Shown here: in pieces, positions 24,014 to 34,188 of the stretch | How the letters are laid out: every line of letters begins with the position of its first letter | How positions within the stretch are numbered: the first letter of the stretch is position 1 | Assembly: GCF_037126465.1 (NCBI RefSeq) | Contig: NC_088203.1 | Span: forward strand, 77,782,168 to 77,846,167 | Direction of reading: 5' to 3' | DNA: 64,000 nucleotides | Origin: Ornithodoros turicata | Lineage: Eukaryota; Arthropoda; Arachnida; Ixodida; Argasidae | Translations under genes and position numbers: made by a program | The notes under the pieces: generated by a model | Seen by the model: the letters and a program-made list of their open reading frames with translations, nothing else | Database searches by the model: none | What the model was told of the DNA's origin: nothing

Positions 24014-25559
24014 CATAGGAGGCGGGGTCCGGCAAGGCGTCTGGCGGTGACGGGATGAAGAATGCGCCGGGAAGGCATGAGGTGGGACCCAGCCGGCGAG
24101 CAGGAGCGGTTTTGCTTCAACTCTGCGCGGAGGCCCAGAAGCATCAGAGGCAAATGGTCCCTCCAATCGTCTAGGGATCGGCTGTGCGCAGGGCACTCTT
24201 TAAATGCCGGCGAAGGCGCTCGACAATGCCGCTGGCGGTAGGGTGGTAAGCGGTGGTGCGGATATTAGTAGTTCGAGTAACTTGCAGGATTGCCGAAAGA
24301 GGTGAACGTCAAACTGGCGATCTCGGTCAGTTGTGACGGTAGAGGGAACTCCGAAGCGAGATATCCAGCCAGCCACAAGGGTGGCAACGCTCTCTGCAGA
24401 CTTGTTGGGTAGTGGTATGACTTCACGCCAGCACGTGAAGTGGTCGATACAAGAGAGTAGGTACCGGTTACCTTTCGCTGGTGGAAAAGGGCCAATGAGG
24501 TCTATATGTGGGATTGATCGAAACGGGCGTCTGGTGGCAGGAAGTGGCCGGGTGAAGTAACGGTGTGACGGTGCACCTTGAACCGCTGATTGGCAAAGCA
24601 ATGAAGGAGGCGATGTGACGGTTCATGGCGGGTAATGATGTGGCAGGATGGGCTAGGCTATGCACGGCATGAAAAAGGCACGGCTATACCCGGGGGGGGG
24701 GGACGTAGGACCGCGGTGTGCCGGTGGAGGTGTCAGTCACACCACTATGTGGCGCGAGTCGAAGGGAGTGGAACCAGCTCAAGTTTGAGAGAGGTAGGGT
24801 TTCGGCGCATGGCACAGCCAAAGCCACGTCCGTTTGTTGAGTGGCAGCGAGGACTTCAAAGTCGACAGGGACTTGTTGTTGAGATCCGGAAACGGGGACA
24901 ACGAGTGCACGAGATAGGACATTGGCGGTGGTGTTGCGGTCGCCAGAAATGTGGCGGGTGTCGTCCGTGAATTCAAGGACATACGCCATGTGGCTTCACG
25001 TGTCGAATGCTTGTCTGTGGGTGACCGTAGGGCATAAACAAGAAGCTTCTGGTCGGTGAGGAGGGCGAACTAGAGGCCTTCGAGGAAGTGTTTGTATAGT
25101 GCCGGACAGCGCAGCATGCAGCCAGGAGCTCACGACCAAAGGTGCTTGTCATAGTCGCTAAGACATTAAGAACGGGACATGACAGATTGTGCAGCCTGAA
25201 CTGGTAGCGCCGAGAACAACAAGATGTCCTCCGGTTGTGTCGTTCTTTTATTGACTCTTGGGGGAAGCACTGCGCATGATACAACAGCGCACCTGACAGT
25301 TGTTGTCAGGAGCAACATACGCGCCCAAACTAGAGATTATCAGCAGGTAGAAACTGCAGATACCAACGCCAGATATCACAGTGCTGTACTTGGTTTCAGT
25401 GAGTATTAACTTGCGGGAGAAGGAACCAAGAGGTTTTCAAACACCCTCCTGACGCTGCTGCAAAACTGCTACCATTGCTAGGCCGGAAGCGTCCACGAGT
25501 AGCGCTGTTTCGGAGTGCGGATGTGGATGATGAAGGAGCGTAGCCTGACCAAGAAATTG
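24014..25559 (-). pseudogene. Ty3/Gypsy pol relic (RNase H and integrase)
   Basis: On the minus strand the order is: end of RT/start of RNase H (ALLVDASGLAMVAVLQQRQ, PLGSFSRKL), then TFGRELLAACCAVRHY, then FTDDTRHISGDRNTTANVLS at the end of RNase H. An HHCC-like region with cysteine and histidine residues follows, then the integrase core HIDLIGPFPPAKGNRYLLS, IDHFTCWREVIPL and FGVPSTVTTDRDRQFD. Last comes HLPLMLLGLRAELK. The first two integrase acidic residues are seen; the glutamate is not. At least three frame changes and stops break it, and no LTRs are recognisable. The upstream end is cut at 25559, where it joins the inverted duplication; the downstream end stops at a SINE tail. Confidence 0.9.
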
Positions 25560-25858
25560 ATAATTGATATAACATTATGATTTAACATATGATAATTGAC
25601 ATAAAAAGGCGTACGCCTCGCTCACTGTTCGAATCAGAAGCGATAGACGACCTGAGCTCCTACCTCATCGATTACGCAACGCCACCGCGCAAAGCATGCT
25701 GCACTATTAAAACAGGACTTCACCCCATAGCACGCTCCTCATTCGTAGCACGGAACCATAATTCCGAATTATATCATTCTGTGTCCTGATTTGTTCAAAA
25801 CGGCAGGAGGCGCCTATTTGGGACACATCATGCATGTCCTAGATAGGGGCCGCCACCA

Positions 25859-26002
25859 CGGGCGCTCCCAGGATTTTTCCAGGGGGGGGGGGGGCAAGAG
25901 CGCAAACCCCCTACCATATCTTTTTCTGGAGGCGGACGTTGCGCACTGTGTGGGGGTTCAGATGTTCCTGCTATTACATCTGAGAATAATAATTACGACC
26001 TA
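25859..26002. other. Loop of the inverted duplication
   Basis: Unique 144-bp centre containing an 11-12 nt G run (about 25883) and the phrase CTCCCAGGATTTTTCCAGGG, which looks like a separate dispersed repeat. A similar G run occurs near 26440. Confidence 0.5.
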
Positions 26003-26300
26003 TGGTGGCGGCCCCTATCTAGGACATGCATGATGTGTCCCAAATAGGCGCTTCCTGCCGTTTTGAACAAATCAGGACACAGAATGATATACTTCGGAAT
26101 TATGGTCCTGTGCTACGAATGAGGAGCATGCTATGTGGTGAAGTCCTGTTTTAACAGTGCAGCATGCTTTGCGCGGTGGCGTTGCGTAATCGATGAGGTA
26201 GGAGCTCAGGTCGTCTATCGCTTCTGATTCGAACAGTGAGCGAGGCGTACGCCTTTCTGTGTCAATTATCATACGTTAAATCATAATGTTATATCATTAT

Positions 26301-26396
26301 CAATTTCTTGCTCAGGCTATACGCTCCTTCATCATCCACAGCCACACGCTGAAACCGCGTTATTCGTGGACGCTTCCGGCCTAGCAATGGTAGCAG
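26301..26396 (+). pseudogene. Inverted copy of the Gypsy RNase H edge
   Basis: CAATTTCTTGCTCAGGC...GTGGACGCTTCCGGCCTAGCAATGGTAGCAG repeats, on the plus strand, the same RNase H start that ends the Gypsy relic at 25559. It is part of the right arm and ends abruptly at 26396, followed by unrelated sequence. Confidence 0.8.
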
Positions 26397-26489
26397 TGAC
26401 TAAAGAGCACACTATTTTCACAAGCGACCTTGGAGTTCCAGGGGGGGGGGGGAAGCACGGCCCCCCATTGCCCCCCTCTCGGTACGGCC

Positions 26490-26592
26490 ATGGCCTCCGC
26501 CTGTTTTGAACAAATCAGGACACAGAATGATATCATTCGGAATAGTGGTTGGCTGGGAGCATGCTATGTGGTGAAGTTCTGTTTTTAGAGTG
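26490..26592. mobile_element. MITE right half
   Basis: From TTTTGAACAAATCAGGA through GGAGCATGCTATGTGGTGAAG to the end GTTTTTAGAGTG. This is the right half of the CACTCT-ended MITE group; the left half is missing. Confidence 0.75.
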
Positions 26593-26736
26593 TGATTGGC
26601 ACCTATCAGCCTTATCAGCATATCAGCGGACGCGTTCTTCCCGCTTCTTGGCCGCCACAGTAAAATATAACCTCGAACCGGTCTTCTCGTGACATCACAT
26701 GTTTGTAAACAGAGGGTCGTCTATAACGTAGCAACG

Positions 26737-26782
26737 GTTGGTGTAGAGCGTGCTATGCGGTGAAGTTTTGTGTTCAGAGTGT
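26737..26782. mobile_element. MITE right-end fragment
   Basis: Only the terminal block GAGCGTGCTATGCGGTGAAG and the end TTCAGAGTG remain. It abuts the GC-rich element that starts at 26810. Confidence 0.65.
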
Positions 26783-26809
26783 GTAGCTTACAGCTGGATA
26801 CAGCTCTTA

Positions 26810-27178
26810 GGGCCCGTACCCACATGCGGGTACACATGTGCGGAAACCGCTCGCGGGCTGCCGCTGGGCGGCAAGAAAGAGTGCTTTCCACCCAGCAGCC
26901 GCTATCGCCTGCGGTTTCCGCGGGTCTCAAAATATCAACGCTGACGACGCTGTCAACGCGCTGCAGACTGCGTGAGAGGCCGGAAGAAAACATGTGCGTG
27001 ACGCAATCTGCGTTGACCACCTGATTGGCCGACGATGCGCGGCATGCCACTAAAAATCCTCCATTGCGCGATCGCGGAAAAGCGGAACGCCGAGGCGGCT
27101 TCTCCCGCACCGCGGCATGAATTTTCCGCCCCGCATACGCGTTGCCGCGCGCATTTGCCCCACGTGGTGACGCGGCCC
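26810..27178. mobile_element. GC-rich element with degenerate TIRs
   Basis: GGGCCCGTACCCACATGCGG at the left and the reverse complement GGGCCGCGTCACCACGTGG at the right are related, and each continues with a GCAAATG/GCGGAAA-type stretch. The interior is strongly GC-rich. No certain target duplication is seen and the class is unknown. Confidence 0.45.
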
Positions 27179-27339
27179 AACCTCAAAGTCAGACAGTGAC
27201 TCCAAGCTTGCCCGTTAAACGTGTTTCTGTTAGCCTGTATCTGTTCCTGGCTTTCCAAATGAAGCCTGGGAGATTTTTTTTTTCTTTGTTTGACGTAGTA
27301 TTTAACGTCCTTCCAATTGTTTATGTGGCTGACTGAAGG

Positions 27340-27733
27340 CAGTTTTCGGGAACCGGCGCGCTGCGTATACGGTCGATCGATCGGTCGGCCGCTGCGTGAT
27401 GGAGCGGCAAGGAACCGGACAGAGTCAGGCCGGAAAGCACTTTCGGGAACCGAAGAAATAGACCGTTAGGATACATGTGGCGCCACCCCTCGTGACAAAC
27501 ATAGAACAGATTTAGAAAAGAAGAAAAATTAAAAAACTTCCGCGGCAATGTAAAGATTATCGCAGAATCTTGCCCCTCTCTCTTCTGTTTTTGAGGAAAG
27601 ATGCGTCACATGTATCCTAGTGGTGTCTTTCTCCGGTTCCCGAAAAGGCTTTCTGGGCTGGCTCCGACAGTTTCCTTGTCGCCCCACCACGCAGTGACCG
27701 ACCGATCGACCGCCTGTTCCCGAACACTCTCTG
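27340..27733. repeat. Foldback element, arms about 135-145 bp
   Basis: The left arm starts CAGTTTTCGGGAACCGGCG and includes GGTCGATCGATCGGTCGG and AGGATACATGTGGCG (to about 27482). The right arm (about 27600-27733) holds the same blocks inverted: CACATGTATCCTAG, CGGTTCCCGAAAAGG, GACCGACCGATCGACC and GTTCCCGAACACT. The arms are diverged but collinear. A roughly 115-bp centre separates them. Class not assigned. Confidence 0.72.
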
Positions 27734-29032
27734 CTTAAGAAATTTCACGTAACGTTCAGGCATTACGGTGTGGGGTGAAATTAGCTAAATGAAGTAATTA
27801 TGAACGAACGCGTATAATTATTGAGATAAAATTGATTAAACTAAATTAAAAGTCACCAAGGTAAATACTATACGCCCAAAACGTCGCGGATGTCTCGAAC
27901 GGACGAAGAACCCCCTCCCCGTATTTTAAATTTTTATTTTTTCATGAATTTGGCGTTTAAGTTAAATATGGTTGAGAACCGGCAAATAAAATACACGCAG
28001 CAAACTTCATCTTCGTGGAGAGAAACTACTGAAAACAAGAAGAAGAAAGAAAGCGTGCTTGGAGTCTGTAACCACAACTGTTATCATCAGCGATAATAAC
28101 AGCGAAATCGATTAGCATCACTAATACTATCAGACCGTTATTCAGTTTTTTTTTTCTTTTCCATGTCTACTCCTGATTTCCGGAGTACATTCCGTGACAC
28201 ATGTACATTTCGTCTCCATGCCGCTGGCAAATACTTCCCATGATTGGGCCTCTCTTTTTTTCGCAGCGGGAAATACGGTAGACAGAGGAGTCTGGGAAAG
28301 TTAGCACTTGGCATCATTTGTGGCTGTACGCGGCAGGGGAAGGAAGGGTGGGCACCCAGTCATGGCTGGGGAAATATACGCTTTTTTCTCTTCCTCCTGA
28401 CTGTCTGTATTGACAGCTACCGATGAGTCACGTAGGGTGACGCGTATTGTGTACCCTGCTTATTATGACAGTTAGCGGCAGCAACCGTATAACGCCAACA
28501 ACAAACAAAGCCAAGTAAGGGCTGGTATTTGTCGTTTGTTAGTTCCTCTATAACCCCGGGTTGGAGTTGCTGACTGAAGTGGAGAGACCTATTTGCACGC
28601 AACGACTCGAGCGAAAGTTTTGGGAAAGGCATGTTGGTGACACATGTATGTTGGTATGTATGTTGGGTGGGACAGGTAACAATAGCCGAATGGAGTTGGT
28701 TGGTTGGTGTCTTTTGCCGTTTTCTTTTTTTCTTTTTTTTCTGTGACCGAGAAGCAAAACTATGTACCTTTCCTTCTTCGGTAGTGTGGACGAGAGAGCG
28801 GACTTTTAGGCAGTAACAGGGGGTGCTCTTGACCGCATAGCACGGGGTATGCCAATCATCATCGCGGATGATGTCGCTGTGTCTCCCGATAAGCTGAGAA
28901 AGGGGGCACACACCTTTTTATGCATCAACTTTCCTTCCAATTGGAAGATAAAACGATACGATTATGAACGTTGGTTGGCCTAAAACAATTTATGCGACAA
29001 AGAGCGCTACCCGTTAGTGCCTAAAATTCGTT
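27734..29032. other. No gene recognised
   Basis: Short ORFs only (for example 28417-28911 minus). A T-rich stretch lies at about 28727-28740. No element ends identified until the MITE at 29038. Confidence 0.45.
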
Positions 29033-29037
29033 CCCTA

Positions 29038-29284
29038 CAATCTAAAAGCCGGACTTCACCGCATAGTACGCTCTGCGCCAACCATTGCCACGAATGATAG
29101 GGTTATCGCTTCTGATTCGAAGAGAGAAGGGGACGTACGCCTTTTTGTGTCAATTATCGTGTATCCAAATTGACACAAAAAGGCATACGCCCCCTCTCTC
29201 TTCGTATCAGAAGCGATAACCCTATCTACCGTGGCAATGGTTGGCGCAGAGCGTGCTATGCGGTGAAGTTCTGTTTTTAGAGTG
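29038..29284. mobile_element. Palindromic MITE-A, full length
   Basis: The 247-bp unit is almost wholly palindromic. The left side reads GGACTTCACCGCATAGTACG, CCAACCATTGCCACGAATG, GGGTTATCGCTTCTGATTCG and CGTACGCCTTTTTGTGTCAA; the right side repeats them inverted, ending GTTTTTAGAGTG. A TA flanks each end (29036-29037 and 29285-29286). It has no coding capacity. A transcript across it would fold into a hairpin of about 120 bp. Confidence 0.85.
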
Positions 29285-29332
29285 TAGTGTGGACATAAAT
29301 GAGACTCTATAAGAGACTCTATAATTCTATAT

Positions 29333-29715
29333 ATCTCTTAAAACAGAACTTCACCGTATAGTACGCTGAAGGCCAACCATTGCACAGAATGATACCTTAA
29401 TCGCTGTTGATTTGTGGGAAGCGCGGGGCGTACGCATTTTTGGGACAATTAGCATAACTGCACACTCTAAAAACTGAACTTCACCGAATAGCACGCTCTG
29501 CGCCAACCATTGCTACGAATGATAGGGTCGTCGCTTCTGATTCGAAGAGAGAGGGAGGCGTACGCCTTTTTGTGTCAATTTCAGTTTTTAGAGTGCATAA
29601 GTGTCTCAAAAAGGCGTACGTCTCCCGTTTTCAACAAATCAACAGTGGTAAAGGTATCATCCTCTGCAATTGTTGGCCCTCAGGATGCTATGTGGTGAAG
29701 TTCTGTTTCAAGAGT
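29333..29715. mobile_element. MITE-B-like copy interrupted by a MITE-A derivative
   Basis: The left half (CAGAACTTCACCGTATAGTACG...GGGCGTACGC) reaches 29462 and the right half (GTCTCAAAAAGGCGTACGTC...GTGGTGAAGTTCTGTTTC) continues from 29596. The order matches the complete MITE-B at 41.7 kb. Between them sits a shorter MITE. Confidence 0.72.
29463..29595. mobile_element. Internally deleted MITE-A nested in MITE-B
   Basis: CACTCTAAAAACTGAACTTC at the left and CAGTTTTTAGAGTG at the right frame a 133-bp unit that keeps the left half of MITE-A and only the right terminus. CA borders both ends. It interrupts a MITE-B copy, so it inserted later. Confidence 0.75.
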
Positions 29716-29775
29716 AAGGTCCTTGTGTTCAATAAAACGTGAAGTATGGTATTTTTGTTTGTTCGTTATGGGGGC

Positions 29776-30190
29776 ATTAAAGTGCAAAAAAAATCTACTG
29801 GAAGAATGAAAAATTCCGTTACCTTGACACCAACACAAAAGGAACGGTTTTAATCTCTTGCGGCGTTCGTGACTTAAAAGGGAAAGAAACCGCAATTTAG
29901 GCTTTCCCTTTCCGTCTCCTTCTGACGAAGCAGACGATGCGGAGCGTGCGCTCATTGGTCTTCTCAAACTACCTGCCGCGATGATTGGACAAATCGTCTG
30001 AGAAGACCAATGAGAGCCCGCTCCGCATTGGCGTGCTTATCGAGAAGGAGAGGGAGAGGCATAGCGCAAATTGTGGTTCCTTTCACTCATAAATCACGAA
30101 CAACGCAATGGATGAATCCTGTACCTTTCGGATTGCTGTCAAGGTAGCGGAATCTTTCATTCTGCGAGGAGAACTTTTTGCATGGTGACC
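29776..30190. repeat. Foldback element, arms about 190 bp
   Basis: The best inner arms are TGCGGAGCGTGCGCTCATTGG (29938 on) and the inverted block TGAGAAGACCAATGAGAGCC (29999 on). The match extends outward through GAAAGGGAAAG/CTCTCCCTCTCC, CGTTCGTGAC/ATCACGAACAACG and GAATGAAAAATTCCGTTACC/GGTAGCGGAATCTTTCATTC to about 29776 and 30190. The loop is about 32 bp. No ORF is supported. Confidence 0.75.
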
Positions 30191-30604
30191 ATTTACATAT
30201 TGAAGAAGGAGAACAAAAGAAAAAAGTTGAATAAAAGTGCAGTTCCAGTGACGTCTACGCCTGGAAATGGCATTTACTAACAACATAGACTGCATGAAAA
30301 ACAACAACAACTACTACAGGAATGACGATGGGATGAGGTGATTCACCGCAACAATTGCGGTACCATACCTCAGTGCATGTGGGTTGGTATATGAATGGGA
30401 TGTCGATGAAAAAAATTAGGCATACACAACTCGCACACACACATGACACATGCAAATGAGATATCACACACGCAGGTGCGTCGTAACTGATGGGGATAGT
30501 AGTTCATCCGGTCGGCCACCGGAGATGAAATGCTGTGAAGATCACATCTCCGCATTCATGGCGACAGCTCGGAGGTCATAGGAGTTCAAGCAGGTTAGAA
30601 GACG

Positions 30605-31709
30605 TCAGGAACACATAGGATGAGTGCAGGCGCTGACGGTGCTGCACAGGGTTAGAACAAGGACCCAAGATTGCTGCAAGGCTGAGGGGCTTTTTGTTAT
30701 ACGGGTCAGTTGGGACTGGAGCATTGCTCTCTCCGAACTGTATAGAGGGCACTCGATAAGGACGTGTTGAATGCTTGCCACTATGCCGCAGTGGGAGCAC
30801 GAGCTGGTTGAAGCATAACCTAGTCTCTGTCTGAACTGCGGGGTGAAGGCCACATTGAGGCGAAGTCGATGCACAAGGGAGGTGAGACAGCGGGGCAAAC
30901 GGCCTGGGAAAGAAAACGACAAAGTTGGATCGACGGCGTGCAACAAGGACCTGTCTGTAATGTCCCGGCGATATTGTTGGGACGCCATTGGTAGGATCAT
31001 CGCCGACAGGAATGCCCTCCTGTCACCACGGGACGGGACCGGCCGTGCTGTCTGGGGTTTTTCCTGGGTTTTCCTCAGACGCTTTCAGACATATGTCGGC
31101 ACAGTTCCCTTAGAAGTCGGCCCAGGACGCACATTCCCCCAGAGCGTCAGTCGTGACGTTGCCCACATACGTGAGGCCGACAACGGCAAGCCCTATCGCC
31201 ATCACCACCACCACCACGGGACGGGACACTGGTCAACATATTCGGTATCACCGCCTAGCAATGTCTGGCAACAGAAGCCACTCTGTCAGCCTCCTCATTT
31301 CCGCTTAGTCCACAGTGTCCTGGGATCCACTGAAAAGTGATGGAGTGACCTACGTCGCAAAGACGCTGAGCGTCGCTGAGGATGTCCGTGACAATTGGAG
31401 CCAATGTACCTCGTGCACCCATTCTCTCTATGCACTGCAGGGCTGCCCTGGAGTCCGTGTAAACAATCACATTTGCGGAGCTTCGTGCAGAGCATACGGC
31501 AGGAACGACAAGATGCCGTACAGCTCTGCGGACGTAGAGGAAGTGCAATGTGAGAGGCGATACCCGTGAGACACCTGGACCGATGGAATAACGAAGGCGA
31601 CCGATGAACTTACAGGTGTAGAGGACCCGTTGGTGTAGACGGCAGTGTGCTCAGCGTAGACGCTTAACATCGTGTCCAATGACATCTGGTGAAGGACTGA
31701 CGGTGGCAC
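30605..31709 (-). pseudogene. RNase H-bearing LINE 3' region, interrupted by a SINE
   Basis: On the minus strand the frame opens near 31709. It shows AVYTNGSS (first RNase H acidic position, here Asn instead of Asp), TSSTSAELYGIL (Glu), VIVYTDSRAALQCIER (Asp) and WIPGHCGLSGNEEADRVAS (His and final Asp). Beyond the SINE it resumes with PGRLPRCLTSLVHRLRLNVA and then CSHCGIVASIQHVLIECP, the Cys/His knuckle typical of the C-terminus of I-type LINEs. The D-to-N change and frame breaks mean the enzyme is dead. RT and endonuclease are missing, so it is 5'-truncated. Confidence 0.85.
31040..31211 (+). mobile_element. 5'-truncated SINE with 16-bp TSD
   Basis: It starts inside the family body (CGGCCGTGCTGTCTGGGG) and runs through GGCACAGTTCCCTTAGAAGT, GTGACGTTGCCCACATACG and GGCCGACAACGGCAAGCCCT to a (CAC)n tail. 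CACCACGGGACGGGAC occurs at 31024-31039 and again at 31212-31227. The first bases of the repeat overlap the CAC tail, so 14-16 bp is safe. The insertion cuts the LINE frame. Confidence 0.88.
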
Positions 31710-33861
31710 TTTATTTTTTTTAACCTTGAGTCCTGGACTGCATGAAACAGCGTTTGGAGCTACCGTAAATCAGCTGACAGAATGGTTATCTTATAGCATT
31801 AAAAACGCTCAAAAGCCAAAAGACAGGTTATGTTTGCGGCGTAGCTTGTTGCATGTAAACCCAGCACAACACGGTATACATGTGACAGGGAACGCTAAAT
31901 ATTTTTAGTTCGCAAGCAAAATTGCGGTAGAACGGCACGGGCCGATGTCTGGAGGGAAATAATATCCAATTCGTCAAGCAACTGTGATGCATGCCGCCCG
32001 ACTGACTTGCTGCTTCTGATGGCTACGAAGACGAGACGTAGCTAACTTCTTTCGTTTTAGACCCAGCGTTGTCCGCATGTAATGTAGTTTAGCCGCCGTA
32101 CTTGGCGAGCAATGCGCAGTTGGTGGCGAGTGCGACACAGTGTTGCCTATAATTTTCAATTTCAATTTTCTTGAAAATTATAAGCGCAATTGTGACGAAA
32201 ATTGTGACGTAAGAGTACTGAGGGTTCAGGCTATCGAAGAGACAAATTTTCTGAGACTGCAGCTCTACTTTAAATGTGTGAGAGCACTCGAGTAACAGAC
32301 ATCATTTCGTCCTGATGGAGACGTTTCTTCGAACAGTGTGTGTTGTTGAGTAACTATTTGAAGAATATTGCCATAACGGGTGTCGGCTCTTCACGATCGC
32401 TAGATCTACGCGACACTGCGGAATTTTGTTTGCATAGAAAGCGCACTGTATAGAGAAGAACAACACTAAGACCCCGTTGCGTAGTAACACCACTACCCGT
32501 ACTTGTGTACGGCGACAATATTTAAGGAACCTCTTGGCGAGTTCTTGTAGATTTTCTCATTATTATCTGAGACTATATGTCTTATTGCCAAAGCAGTAAA
32601 ACCTTTCGTGAAAGTCGTGTTTACTTAAAACTTGGTGGTTGTTTCCGCAGACGTTTAGCCTCGATAAACACCCTACTTTTGGAATTTTAAGCGCGGTATT
32701 TATTTACATTTTTCAGTGATGACTTTGCAAAGTTTTTGCTTTACAACTTTTTGTGTGCGTATCAGAGGGGACTTTATTACCTTCTCTCTTTGGTGGTGAT
32801 GCGAAAAGCTTCGCGTTCTACGTTCAGGATCTCTGTAGCTTCCCGCATTTAGCATCGCCCGGCGCATTTAAAAAAAAAAAAAATGCACTCTACCGCACAT
32901 AAATTGCATACGCTCTATGGTCACCAACATGACCTAGAACATCTTTCTGTTTCAACACCGTCAAGCTCGTATATATTGAGAGTCCTCCTCCATTTTTCCT
33001 AGTAGAATAGAGGTCTTCTCAAACACGGCGACATGTCTCACGATACACGAGAAGAAGAAGAAAAAGAGGGTGAGAGAGAGAGAGAGAGAGAACTAGGGAA
33101 AATGAGGCGCCTATATTCCCCTTGAATAGCTTAGCATACGCAGAGACAATAGAGATTGAAAAGGGACGATCAAAATTCACGCCTCAATTTTTGGAAGAAA
33201 GTGACAGGAGGGCACCATTGTTCGCACGTCGTAAGCAGAAGACTCGATCCGACCGTTCTCTTTAAAACAGACCCTTATCCGCGTATTGCTTGCCCTAAAG
33301 AACTGTCCCACTAAAGCGTTAAAGATACTGGCTCTCATTAACTTTCGCTTCTTTTATTTATTTTTTTTCCCTTCTTTGTTGCCTTCGCATATCGGCGCAT
33401 GTGCATCTGAAATGAGTATTAATCGATACGTGAGAATGAGAGAATTTGCCACGCCCAATTCTGAGGCGATGCCTGGTGGAAGCAGGCTTTTACTGTGCCC
33501 GTGGTCATTGTTGTTTGTGGTGTACAATTAAGGCTACATTGTCTGAGGGAGGGGGCTTTTCTTCGCAGCTTCCGCGCGATTATTTTGCTTCTGAGATCCG
33601 GAACAAAGTGGCAAATTAATTGGGCGGTTTGTTTTGGGCTGCTGGACGAGTAGATTAAGGATGGGTGGGGAAAAGAAGGTGACGCGAAGTGAAACTCGGT
33701 CGTGGTGGCGTCGTCGTTGTGGGTGACAACATACAACGGATGTTTTTGATTTGTGATTGTTCGGGGGTGAATAATTATGCGACGTGGAGTGGGAAACGGT
33801 GGAGCTAAAAATAAACCTGAAAATCAACTTTAGTCAGCCTTAGGTATTATCTTCAAGTATA
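31710..33861. other. No gene; simple repeats
   Basis: A small AT hairpin TATAATTTTCAA...TTGAAAATTATA occurs at 32149-32183, an A run at about 32871-32883 and (GA)n at 33071-33092. The ORFs are unrecognisable. Confidence 0.5.
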
Positions 33862-33900
33862 CACTGTTAAAACGGAACTTCACCACATAGCACGCTCCAC
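33862..33900. mobile_element. MITE left-end fragment
   Basis: CACTGTTAAAACGGAACTTC followed by ACCACATAGCACGCTCC matches the left terminus of the MITE group, then stops in unrelated sequence. Confidence 0.6.
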
Positions 33901-34035
33901 ATTATTTTTAAGCTCGCTCACTCACGCACGCACATACACAAACAGACTCTCTCTCTTCTTCTTCTTCTTCGTCTTCTTCTGATTTCTTGAAAAGGGGATG
34001 GTACACTCTTAGAAATGAGGGGGGAGGGGGTCGAA

Positions 34036-34092
34036 GTAGCTTGCCGTTGTTGGCCGCACTCAAGTGGACATCGTCACGACTATAGCCAGAAA
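34036..34092 (-). mobile_element. SINE tail remnant in MITE-B
   Basis: AGTAGCTTGCCGTTGTTGGCC...ACATCGTCACGACTATAGCC matches the SINE 3' body on the minus strand. Only about 55 bp remain. It interrupts MITE-B just after its left terminus. Confidence 0.65.
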
Positions 34093-34188
34093 AAGAAAAA
34101 AAGAGGGGGTAGAAGCTTCACCGCATAGCACGCTCCTAAACATCATCTCGAATGATATTGTTACCTACCATGATTTGTTGAAACCGGC

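Larger units (their letters stand above)
25466..26396. repeat. 931-bp inverted duplication (393-bp arms)
   Basis: Arms at 25466-25858 and 26003-26396 are reverse complements with a 144-bp loop (25859-26002). Each arm contains, from outside in, the Gypsy RNase H edge, an AT-rich junction, a MITE half with GGCGTACGCC, and a second MITE left half with ACTTCACCCCATAGCACGCT. Equivalent 66-residue ORFs on opposite strands (25589-25789 plus, 26072-26272 minus) reflect the same DNA. Since both arms share the same Gypsy/MITE junction, the composite was duplicated in inverted orientation. The inner parts are nearly identical; the outer 90 bp differ by roughly a tenth. Confidence 0.88.

Noticed and set aside
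25589..26272. Two near-identical 66-aa ORFs on opposite strands as a conserved small gene
   Set aside because: They are the two arms of an inverted repeat made of MITE DNA; the same translation arises from palindromic MITE sequence elsewhere.
33071..33092. CRISPR-like or satellite array
   Set aside because: It is a simple (GA)n tract; no spaced repeats of CRISPR type occur anywhere in the window.
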